NCBI GenBank assembly: GCA_019309605.1
Contig: JAFDFW010000244.1
Coordinates: 1-6,478, forward strand
Reading direction: 5' to 3'
Origin: Deltaproteobacteria bacterium
Lineage (GTDB): Bacteria > Myxococcota_A > Polyangia > Polyangiales > Houyiibacteriaceae
DNA length: 6,478 nt
Below are positions 1-6,237 of this stretch, in pieces. The notes beneath the pieces were generated by a model. It did not search any database, was not told the DNA's origin, and worked only from the letters and a program-made list of their open reading frames with translations. The first letter of the stretch is position 1; every line of letters starts with the position of its first letter. Position numbers and translations under genes: made by a program.

Positions 1-1
1 C

Positions 2-1786
2 TACATGATTGTCGCGGTCAACGACTTCAACATGGGTGCGATGGAGAACAAGGGCCTGAACATCTTCAACTCGAAGTTTGTGCTTGCCAAGCCATCGACC
101 GCTACCGACGACGACTACGAAGGAATCGAGAGCGTCGTGGCCCACGAGTATTTCCACAACTGGACCGGCAATCGGGTGACCTGCCGTGATTGGTTCCAAC
201 TGACTCTCAAGGAAGGGCTCACCGTCTTTCGCGATCAAGAGTTCTCCGCCGACATGACGTCGCGCGCGGTGCAGCGCATCAAAGACGTGACGCGGCTACG
301 GACTGCGCAATTTGCCGAAGACGCTGGCCCGCTAGCGCATCCGATTCGACCGGAGTCCTACATCGAGATGAACAACTTCTACACCGCGACGGTGTACGAA
401 AAGGGCGCCGAAGTGGTGAGGCTCTACCAAACGCTTCTCGGCCGCGAAGCCTTTCGGAAGGGCCTGCGGCACTATCTCGAGAGGCACGATGGATCCGCGG
501 TGACCTGCGACGACTTTCGTCAGGCGATTGCCGACGCCAACGGGGTGGATCTCACACAGCTCGAGCGCTGGTATCTGCAGGCCGGGACGCCAATCGTTCG
601 TGCCCATGGGGTTTGGGACGAGCCCGCTGCGGTCTACGCGCTCACCCTCACTCAGTCGCAGCGCGTGTTCCCGGGGCAATCCGAGCCTTTGCCGCTGCCC
701 ATTCCCGTTCCGGTGGGTCTGTTGGGCGCCGACGGCAAGGACATCCCGGGTACGGTCCGCATGCTCGAGCTCACCGAGGCGGAGCAGACGTTCACGTTTG
801 AGAACGTGTCCGAGCGCCCGGTTGCCTCGATCGGGCGAGGCTTCTCCGCGCCCATCAAGCTAGAGATTGAGCGTAGCCACGAGGAGCTGGCCTTCTTGAT
901 GGCGCACGACTCCGATCCCTTCAACCGCTGGGAAGCGGGTCAGGACCTAGCCAAGCGCGTCCTGCTCCGGCTCGTCGAGCGAGTCCTCGATGGCCACTCA
1001 CTCGAGCTCGACGAGGGGCTCGTGCGGGCGTTTCAGAAAGTGCTTTTGGATCCGAACCTCGACGGGTCGATCAAAGCACTCACGCTGACGCTTCCATCGG
1101 AGGAGCTGCTGGCGCAAGAGCTGGACGTCGTCGACCCGGATGCGGTCCATCGCGCCCGGCAATTCGTCGTCCGTGGGATCGCCACCGCGCTTCGTGACGA
1201 ATTGAACCGCACTTACGAGGAGCACGCACGCGGGACCGACGCCATCGACAAGGCGCAAATCGACCGTCGTCGCATCAAGAATCGCGCACTCCTCTACCTC
1301 GTTGCGCTGGAGGAGCAGGAAACCATCGACATGGCTGCGGAGCAGTTCAGCACCGCGACGGCCATGACCGACTACGAAGCTGCCTTCATGAGCCTGGTCG
1401 ATCTCGAGTCACCTGAAACCCACCGCGCGATCGGTGATTTTTACCAGCGGTGGCGTGATGAGCCGCTCGTGTTGGACAAGTGGTTTCGCATGCAAGCGAT
1501 GTCGAGCGCGCCCGCTGCATTCGAGGGTGTGGTCACACTGTCGCAGCACCCAGACTTCAACCTTGCGAACCCCAATCGCGTCCGTTCCCTGCTGTACGCG
1601 TTTGCTGCTGGCAACCCTGTCGGTTTCCATCGAGCGGATGGCGAGGCGTACCGATTCGTGGCCGACCAGATCCTCGAGCTCGATCGCCGAAGCCAGCGGA
1701 TGCAGTTCGAGCTCGAACGTATCGCGTCGCGCTCTGGGATCTCGAAAGATGTTTCAGAGATTGTCGAGCGATCCCTCGGGAGATAG
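2..1786 (+). CDS. pepN: Aminopeptidase N (M1 family), 5'-truncated by window edge
   Basis: This is a zinc metallo-aminopeptidase that removes N-terminal residues from peptides in the cytoplasm during late protein turnover. The reading frame is open from base 2, so the first ATG (base 5) is internal and not the start. Counting from that Met, the exopeptidase motif GAMEN is at residues 11-15, the zinc site HEYFH at 47-51, the third zinc ligand Glu at 70 (in LKEGLT), and the transition-state Tyr at 131 (in TVYEKGAE). The offset to E. coli PepN, recalled from memory, is a constant 250 residues (H297, E298, H301, E320, Y381), so only the N-terminal domain and the start of the catalytic domain are missing. 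The rest fits the PepN plan: catalytic domain to about 195, beta-sandwich to about 295, then a helical C-terminal domain with conserved LDKWF and NPNRVRSL segments. All active-site residues are present, so it is probably functional. Its stop codon directly abuts the stop of the convergent acyltransferase gene. Confidence 0.97.
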   Translation, partial: YMIVAVNDFNMGAMENKGLNIFNSKFVLAKPSTATDDDYEGIESVVAHEYFHNWTGNRVTCRDWFQLTLKEGLTVFRDQEFSADMTSRAVQRIKDVTRLRTAQFAEDAGPLAHPIRPESYIEMNNFYTATVYEKGAEVVRLYQTLLGREAFRKGLRHYLERHDGSAVTCDDFRQAIADANGVDLTQLERWYLQAGTPIVRAHGVWDEPAAVYALTLTQSQRVFPGQSEPLPLPIPVPVGLLGADGKDIPGTVRMLELTEAEQTFTFENVSERPVASIGRGFSAPIKLEIERSHEELAFLMAHDSDPFNRWEAGQDLAKRVLLRLVERVLDGHSLELDEGLVRAFQKVLLDPNLDGSIKALTLTLPSEELLAQELDVVDPDAVHRARQFVVRGIATALRDELNRTYEEHARGTDAIDKAQIDRRRIKNRALLYLVALEEQETIDMAAEQFSTATAMTDYEAAFMSLVDLESPETHRAIGDFYQRWRDEPLVLDKWFRMQAMSSAPAAFEGVVTLSQHPDFNLANPNRVRSLLYAFAAGNPVGFHRADGEAYRFVADQILELDRRSQRMQFELERIASRSGISKDVSEIVERSLGR

Positions 1787-3130
1787 CTAGGCGACACTGA
1801 CGCAGCGCTCGAGCTCCACGAGCGCTTCATCGAGATGGTCGATCAACCGCTGTGCGCTCGGCACCGAACGGCGACAAGCGACAATGCCAAAGTCGAGGCT
1901 GTCGGCGACGCTCGTAGCAGTGATGTTCAACGCTTGGCCCTGCGTCACAATCGACAAGGGGTACATCCCCTCGAGCGGGGCGCCGTTCCAATAGAGTTTC
2001 TCCCGCGGGCCGGGGACGTTCGAGACTGTGACGTTGAAAGTTGGCCGTGTTCGTCCGGAGAGCTTCAGCAAGTGCGGGAGGACGACTGGCAGCGCGATGA
2101 TGCTCGTGAAGATCGGAATGTCGGCGCTGTTCATGCTTCTGAATAAGCGCTTGCCCTCTCCCATCGATTTTTGGATGGGGTCGCCCAGCTCGGTGGCGAG
2201 CGTCGCAAACAAGACCGAGAAAGAGTTGCCTTCGACATCTGCGTCGGCCGGGCGGAACGAGACCGGGGTCATCGCCGTGAGCGGCTCGGCGGGCAGGGCG
2301 TCCTGGTCGATGAGGTACCGTCGCAGTGCGCCACCCGACATCGCCAGAACGATGTCGTTGACCGTGGCGTTGAGCGCCTTGGCCACCTTCTTGATGCGCG
2401 AAAGCGACCAGGACTGTGCGACGAATCGGCGCGAGCCGGTGACTCTTCCATTCAGGATGGTGAGTGGCGTTTGGAAGGGCGCCATCATGCCGTGCTCGTT
2501 GCGGTCTCGTATGGCCGACGCGAACTTGAACACGCCGGTCAACGCTCCGGCCGTTGCGTTCACGACGCTACGTGCATTGGGCGAGCCGTTGGCCTCATGC
2601 CGCGGGCGAGGCATGTTCCAGGGAGCGGGCATGTCTCGCTCGTTCGGGTCGCTGCTTAGGCAAGCGCGTAGCATTCGCATCGCGCCCACGCCGTCGATCA
2701 TCGAGTGATGCGTTTTCACATAAAGCGCGAATCGATTATCTTCGACACCTTCGATGATATGCGCTTCCCAGAGCGGGCGGTCGCGATGCAAGCGTGTGCT
2801 GTGAAGTCGGGAGACGAGTGAGAACATCTCGCGGTATCGGCCCGGTTTCGGAAGCGCGGAGTGGCGGACGTGGTAGTGCGTGTCGAGGTCGTGGTCGGTG
2901 ACCCAGTGCGGCAGGCCGAGTCGCTGAAGAGGCCATGCGAGCTTCTGGTTGAACGGAGACTGCACGGCGTCCGGGTCATCGTTTGCCGAGAATGTTTGGT
3001 GCAGCCAATCCTCGTGGGCTCCCTCGGGGTAGCTGAACAACATGAGACCGCCCGTGTGCATCGGCATCGTGCGGTTCTCGATGAGCAGGAAGCTCGTGTC
3101 GACGGTTCCAAGCGGCTTCATAGGACGCAT
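1787..3130 (-). CDS. Wax ester synthase / diacylglycerol acyltransferase (WS/DGAT family)
   Basis: This 447-residue protein belongs to the bacterial WS/DGAT family, which transfers acyl groups from acyl-CoA to fatty alcohols or diacylglycerol to make wax esters or triacylglycerol at the cytoplasmic membrane. The catalytic motif HHxxxDG is intact as HHSMIDG at residues 141-147. Other family marks are the N-terminal segment PMHTGGL (23-29), RPLWE (118-122), NDIVL (258-262) and SNVPGP (370-375). The acyltransferase domain covers roughly residues 5-265 and the WS_DGAT C-terminal domain roughly 295-440. The length is normal for the family. The start is uncertain by three residues. The ATG at 3130 has only a weak purine stretch upstream (GGTAAG). 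Family N-termini usually begin like the MKPL at residue 4 (ATG at 3121), which has no visible ribosome binding site either. The gene is divergent from the small anchored-protein gene and convergent with pepN. The natural acceptor cannot be told from sequence; members vary between alcohols and diacylglycerol. Confidence 0.93.
   Translation of the reverse strand: MRPMKPLGTVDTSFLLIENRTMPMHTGGLMLFSYPEGAHEDWLHQTFSANDDPDAVQSPFNQKLAWPLQRLGLPHWVTDHDLDTHYHVRHSALPKPGRYREMFSLVSRLHSTRLHRDRPLWEAHIIEGVEDNRFALYVKTHHSMIDGVGAMRMLRACLSSDPNERDMPAPWNMPRPRHEANGSPNARSVVNATAGALTGVFKFASAIRDRNEHGMMAPFQTPLTILNGRVTGSRRFVAQSWSLSRIKKVAKALNATVNDIVLAMSGGALRRYLIDQDALPAEPLTAMTPVSFRPADADVEGNSFSVLFATLATELGDPIQKSMGEGKRLFRSMNSADIPIFTSIIALPVVLPHLLKLSGRTRPTFNVTVSNVPGPREKLYWNGAPLEGMYPLSIVTQGQALNITATSVADSLDFGIVACRRSVPSAQRLIDHLDEALVELERCVSVA
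1804..1826. other. Perfect 8-bp inverted repeat (hairpin) at the pepN / acyltransferase junction
   Basis: AGCGCTCG (1804-1811) and CGAGCGCT (1819-1826) are perfect inverted repeats around a 7-base loop. The hairpin lies 18 bases past the pepN stop and within the last 15 codons of the convergent acyltransferase gene. It is well placed to slow or end pepN transcription, because the two genes share no intergenic space. No T-run follows it on either strand, so it does not meet the criteria for a classical intrinsic terminator. It may equally be a by-product of the GC-rich codons for Ala-Leu-Val-Glu-Leu-Glu-Arg. Confidence 0.3.
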
Positions 3131-3197
3131 AGGAGTATCTTACCTGACTGAGTTTTGGTAGCCTCCGCACCACCCAAATAGCGGGGGAAGGCAACAA
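3131..3197. promoter_or_regulatory. Divergent intergenic region, presumed to hold both promoters
   Basis: These 67 bases separate the divergent acyltransferase (minus) and anchored-protein (plus) genes, so both promoters should lie here or extend into the coding regions. On the minus strand TAAGAT (3137-3142) fits the TANNNT pattern of a -10 box. It ends 6 bases before the ATG at 3130, but no good -35 element is seen 17 bases upstream. On the plus strand no convincing -10/-35 pair is visible; the AT-richest stretch (CAAATA, 3175-3180) is too close to the ribosome binding site. No operator palindrome was found. Confidence 0.4.
3183..3191 (+). promoter_or_regulatory. Ribosome binding site of the 179-residue anchored protein
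   Basis: The purine run GGGGGAAGG ends 6 bases before the ATG at 3198. It is the clearest Shine-Dalgarno-like element in the window and fixes the start of this gene. The neighbouring minus-strand genes lack anything comparable. Confidence 0.65.
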
Positions 3198-3737
3198 ATG
3201 AGCTCAATTCTCAAGTACTTGCTGATCGGAACGGTTGTGCTCGTCGGCGCCTGGTACGTTCTGCGGAGCGATGGCGAGCAGGTCAGCGGCGAGCAGGCTG
3301 CTCCCGCGGCTCCGGTGAGCTCCGCGGCGCCGGGGGAGTCGGCGCTTCAGACGATTCTTGCGGGCTGCGACGAGCGGTCGACCGAGGATGTTCCCGATGG
3401 CCGCAGGCGCACCCGCTGTACGACCGAAGACTATCCGTCCTTCCTATTGGAGGTCATCGAACAGGGTGACAAAATTTACAGCTCCAAGATGTTGGTGCCG
3501 CTCGCGGTGACGACGAACGAGGTCATCATGTGGAGGCGACGGGGGCTCGAAATGTTCGGTGCGATGGCGGGCGCGCAGCCCCAGGTCTTCTTGCCAGAGG
3601 AGTTCCTGGATGCCATCGGCGCCAGCAGGACCACTTTTGTATTTGAGGGGCGCCAATACACGACGCTACCCATCCCGAACGTAGGCCTGGCATTCGGGGT
3701 GACGCCAGAAGGCACTGAATCCGCACCGGAAAAGTGA
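3198..3737 (+). CDS. Unrecognised 179-residue protein with N-terminal membrane anchor
   Basis: I do not recognise this protein. Residues 4-22 form one hydrophobic segment after a short N-terminus with a Lys at 6. This fits an uncleaved signal anchor that places the rest in the periplasm; no lipobox cysteine is present. Residues 24-50 are a low-complexity linker rich in Ala, Pro, Ser, Gly and Glu, with GEQ repeated twice. The globular part starts near residue 50 and contains the only two cysteines, C57 and C74. They flank an acidic/arginine-rich stretch (ending RRRTRC) and could form a disulfide if exported. Residues 80-170 mix predicted strands and helices, including a WRRRGLEMF segment and a Phe-rich end. 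The start is supported by a strong purine-rich ribosome binding site. The gene ends 37 bases before the carbonic-anhydrase-like gene on the same strand, so the two are probably one operon and may act together. The reading frame is clearly real: its codon usage matches its neighbours and no other frame here makes a credible protein. Confidence 0.75.
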   Translation: MSSILKYLLIGTVVLVGAWYVLRSDGEQVSGEQAAPAAPVSSAAPGESALQTILAGCDERSTEDVPDGRRRTRCTTEDYPSFLLEVIEQGDKIYSSKMLVPLAVTTNEVIMWRRRGLEMFGAMAGAQPQVFLPEEFLDAIGASRTTFVFEGRQYTTLPIPNVGLAFGVTPEGTESAPEK

Positions 3738-3761
3738 GCGCATCTGACCGCAATTCGTTGT

Positions 3762-3765
3762 AAGG
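3762..3765 (+). promoter_or_regulatory. Ribosome binding site that decides the carbonic anhydrase start
   Basis: AAGG lies 9 bases upstream of the ATG at 3775. The alternative in-frame TTG at 3766 begins immediately after this element, leaving no spacer, so the ATG at 3775 is preferred. The site is short and of moderate strength, which would also suit reinitiation from the upstream gene. Confidence 0.45.
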
Positions 3766-3774
3766 TTGGCGTCG

Positions 3775-4440
3775 ATGACGAAGAAGATAGGTTGTGCGCT
3801 GGGCGTCGGAGCTCTGATCGTTGCCCTTTTGTTAGCGTCCCTCTTGAGCCCGCGGGTCGAGTTCATGGTCGGTGGGGCGTTGGTCAACCTCGGCTACCGG
3901 CTGCAGGACCAGCTCATCCGGTTCGACTTCGAGCACGACGAGACGATTACACCCGAGCAGATCTGGACCGAGCTCGAGCGCCACAATGAGCTCGCGGCCG
4001 GTGTGCGGGGCCTCTTTCCTCGCACCACGAGACATCCCGTCGCGGCGATCCTCGCGTGCATGGACGCACGCATCGACACCAGCGAGCTCATGGGAGACAC
4101 CCGCCGCTACTACTACGTGGTGCGGACCGCGGGCTCCGTACTTTCACCGGCTGAGCAAGAGATGCTCGAGCTTGCGGTGCTGAACGGTGTGAAGATTATC
4201 TTGCTGACGACGCATACCGACTGCGCTGCCGAGGCCGCGGCTGCCGACCCCGAGATGAGGGAAAAGTTCCCCGCGCTCATCGCCCTCATGGACGAGCGCG
4301 AGCGTCGGGTCGAAGAGTTCATGGCACGCCCAACGATCCGCGATGCCATCGCCGCCGGAAAGCTCCAGGTCAAGCACGCCCGTATCGACACGAGGACCGA
4401 TCGCCTCGTCGTCGAACCAGCGCACGAAGACGCACACTAA
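3775..4440 (+). CDS. Membrane-anchored beta-carbonic anhydrase-like protein
   Basis: This 221-residue protein resembles beta-class carbonic anhydrases, zinc enzymes that interconvert CO2 and bicarbonate. The expected zinc ligands are all present: C95 in CMDAR, and H147 and C150 in HTDC. The Asp-Arg dyad that gates the active site is D97 and R99. The family's usual RNAG appears as RTAG (117-120), and the Gly normally after the second Cys is Ala (151). The form of CMDARID and HTDC recalls the short Rv1284-type beta class of mycobacteria (from memory). The C-terminal part (RPTIRDAIAAGKLQV, 186-200) matches the family's typical ending. Unusually, residues 5-24 form a hydrophobic anchor after MTKK, so the enzyme is predicted to face the periplasm; most beta-class enzymes are cytosolic. 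There is no lipobox. It sits 37 bases after another anchored-protein gene and converges with the amidohydrolase, with an 18-base gap. Activity is plausible but unproven because of the substitutions. Confidence 0.85.
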   Translation: MTKKIGCALGVGALIVALLLASLLSPRVEFMVGGALVNLGYRLQDQLIRFDFEHDETITPEQIWTELERHNELAAGVRGLFPRTTRHPVAAILACMDARIDTSELMGDTRRYYYVVRTAGSVLSPAEQEMLELAVLNGVKIILLTTHTDCAAEAAAADPEMREKFPALIALMDERERRVEEFMARPTIRDAIAAGKLQVKHARIDTRTDRLVVEPAHEDAH

Positions 4441-4458
4441 GCGTCGTGGACAGGGCCT

Positions 4459-6225
4459 CTATCGTCCCGCCATTTGTTGCAACGCGCGCAGGCCAATCGT
4501 GAGGTTGGGGCGTGACGCCCTCCTAGTGTCGACGGGTTGGCCGTCGATCCACGTGCCCAATACCTCGATATCGCTGAGCTCCTCAGGTGCGGTGTCGAAC
4601 GGATTGCGCGAAAGCACGACCAAATCCGCCGCCTTCCCCTGCTCGAGTGAGCCGCGGTGCTCCTCGACTCCGAACTGCCGCGCGGCGTTCGTCGTCATCG
4701 CGCGGAGCGCCTGGTCGACGGTGAGTCGCTCGGAGGGCGCCATCGGCTCGTCTCCCTTTCGCGGGATTCGGAGCATGGATGTTTGCATCACGCGCAGCGG
4801 TCCGATGGGAGTCATCGGGTTGTCGCTGTGAATCGTTGCGCGGTGACCTTCGCGGAACGCCGTCCCCACAGGCATGTAGCGTTCGACTCGGCTACCCACG
4901 AGCTCCGGCAGACGGTCGCCGTAGTAGTAGATGTGCTCGGTGAAAAAGCTCAGCTCGAAGCCGAGTGACTTGGCACGCTGAATTTGTTCTGTGGTGATCA
5001 GCGCATTGTGCTCCAGCCGGTGGCGATGGTCCTCCCAGGGATGATCCCGTAGAACCGCCTCCGCCGCGTCGAGCACCAGTTGCACCGCTCGCTCACCTTG
5101 GGTGTGAACCGCCACGTGATAGCCCGCCCGATGAAAACGACGAAGCTCCTCGGTGAACGCCTCGAGCTCGTAGTTGAGCGGGCCCATGTGACCCGCCGGC
5201 AGGTGCAAGCGTTCCCGGGTCAGGTCGGTGTCTTCGTAGGGCTCTGCGAACGCCGCTCCTCCGGTGTACGGCGAGCCGTCCATCCAAAACTTCACCCCAC
5301 GGAGCTCGAAGCGAGCGTCATGATCGGCGCGTGGTTTCGAGTCGATGTCGATCTGTCCTGGCAAGCCGTAGACGATGCTGCGAACCGGCACGTGCGGGTC
5401 ATCAGCCAAGGTTCGCAGCAATCCAATTGGGTCCTCAGCGCGTCCAACGGGGCCCAGCACGCCGATAGTGGTGAAGCCTTCGCTCGCATAGTCCGCCAAC
5501 TGCCAACGGAGGAGCAGCTCCGTGACCGCAGGCGGCAACGCCGGTAAGGCGCGCAGCAGGTAGTTGACCGCGTTGACCTCGACGAAGGCACCCGTGAGCT
5601 CGCCGTTCTGATCGCGGCCAAATGCAGCACCCGGAGGGTCCGCGGTGTCCCTGGTGATGCCGGACTCGCGCAGTGCCGCGCTGTTTGCAAATGCCTCGTG
5701 CATCATTTGCGTCAGGATCACGAATGGTTTGTCAGGCGAAAGCTCGTCGAGCTCCGCGAGCGTGGGCGGGTCGAGGTCGCGCACCATGAGTGGGTCCCAG
5801 CCGAACGCGATGATCCATGGTTGAGGGAGGAAGCCGTCCATCGCTTCGCGCAGGGTCTCCATCACCTCGGCACGTGAGTCGTGCTTGAATCCACTCACGT
5901 CGATCGCTGAGCCGAGAAGCGCCGTTGCGAGCGGATGCGTGTGCGGTTCGATGAAGCCCGGCATCAAGGTCGCGCCCGCCAGGTCGACAACCTTTGCATC
6001 TGAGGCAGCCGCGGCGCGCAGGTCATCCTCGCTGCCCAGTTGCTCGATCCGTCCGTCCTTGATCCACATCGCCTCGACGACAAGCGGCTCTGCCATCGTC
6101 ACGATGTCACCACCCACAAACACCACCTCGCTCGGTGCCGTGTCCGGCTCGGCCCAATGAAGAAAAAAGGCCCCGGCGCCGAGCACGACGATTAGCGCGA
6201 TACCGGTGCCGCGAAGAATTCTCAT
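4459..6225 (-). CDS. YtcJ-like metal-dependent amidohydrolase with N-terminal membrane anchor
   Basis: This 588-residue protein is an amidohydrolase of the Amidohydrolase_3 / YtcJ type, which hydrolyses amide or related bonds with one or two metal ions in a TIM barrel. Visible metal and catalytic elements are HTH (H95, H97), Lys312 in VKFWMDGS (the usual position of a bridging or active-site lysine), H374 in VHTQGERAV, H406 in LEHN, and the HSD motif with D468. A small beta-sandwich is formed from residues about 33-88 and 525-565, ending in the typical GSLEQGKAADLVVL segment. Residues 7-22 are hydrophobic after basic MRILR, fitting a signal anchor or uncleaved signal peptide, so the enzyme probably works in the periplasm. 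The start ATG at 6225 has no clear ribosome binding site. It lies 12 bases after the stop of the upstream 5-alpha-reductase gene, which suggests coupled translation within an operon. The substrate cannot be inferred: this family is broad and most members are uncharacterised. Confidence 0.92.
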   Translation of the reverse strand: MRILRGTGIALIVVLGAGAFFLHWAEPDTAPSEVVFVGGDIVTMAEPLVVEAMWIKDGRIEQLGSEDDLRAAAASDAKVVDLAGATLMPGFIEPHTHPLATALLGSAIDVSGFKHDSRAEVMETLREAMDGFLPQPWIIAFGWDPLMVRDLDPPTLAELDELSPDKPFVILTQMMHEAFANSAALRESGITRDTADPPGAAFGRDQNGELTGAFVEVNAVNYLLRALPALPPAVTELLLRWQLADYASEGFTTIGVLGPVGRAEDPIGLLRTLADDPHVPVRSIVYGLPGQIDIDSKPRADHDARFELRGVKFWMDGSPYTGGAAFAEPYEDTDLTRERLHLPAGHMGPLNYELEAFTEELRRFHRAGYHVAVHTQGERAVQLVLDAAEAVLRDHPWEDHRHRLEHNALITTEQIQRAKSLGFELSFFTEHIYYYGDRLPELVGSRVERYMPVGTAFREGHRATIHSDNPMTPIGPLRVMQTSMLRIPRKGDEPMAPSERLTVDQALRAMTTNAARQFGVEEHRGSLEQGKAADLVVLSRNPFDTAPEELSDIEVLGTWIDGQPVDTRRASRPNLTIGLRALQQMAGR

Positions 6226-6237
6226 GGAACCGAGAGG

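Noticed and set aside
1441..1830. A 129-codon minus-strand frame across the pepN 3' end
   Set aside because: It overlaps both pepN and the end of the acyltransferase gene in other frames, and its Arg/Ser-rich product is typical of a shadow frame.
2028..2708. A 226-codon open frame on the plus strand, opposite the acyltransferase gene
   Set aside because: It lies wholly antisense to a gene with an intact catalytic motif, and its product is low-complexity (Arg, Ser, Ala) with no recognisable domain. Long antisense frames are expected in GC-rich coding DNA.
3273..3297. Direct repeat GGCGAGCAGG (3273-3282 and 3288-3297)
   Set aside because: The two copies are 15 bases apart, in frame, and encode the repeated Gly-Glu-Gln of a low-complexity linker. 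This is ordinary linker drift with no sign of a regulatory or mobile element.
3766..3768. TTG as the start of the carbonic anhydrase-like gene
   Set aside because: It directly follows the AAGG element with no spacer. The ATG at 3775 has a workable 9-base spacing.
3793..3795. Cys7 of the carbonic anhydrase-like protein as a lipoprotein attachment site
   Set aside because: The Cys precedes the hydrophobic segment rather than following it, so the order required for a lipobox is not met.
4508..4520. Short stem GGGCG-TGA-CGCCC as a terminator for the carbonic anhydrase-like gene
   Set aside because: It has only 5 pairs, lies inside the amidohydrolase coding region 68 bases past the stop, and no T-run follows.
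5080..5547. A 155-codon plus-strand frame opposite the amidohydrolase
   Set aside because: It is antisense to conserved amidohydrolase sequence, with no ribosome binding site or domain seen.
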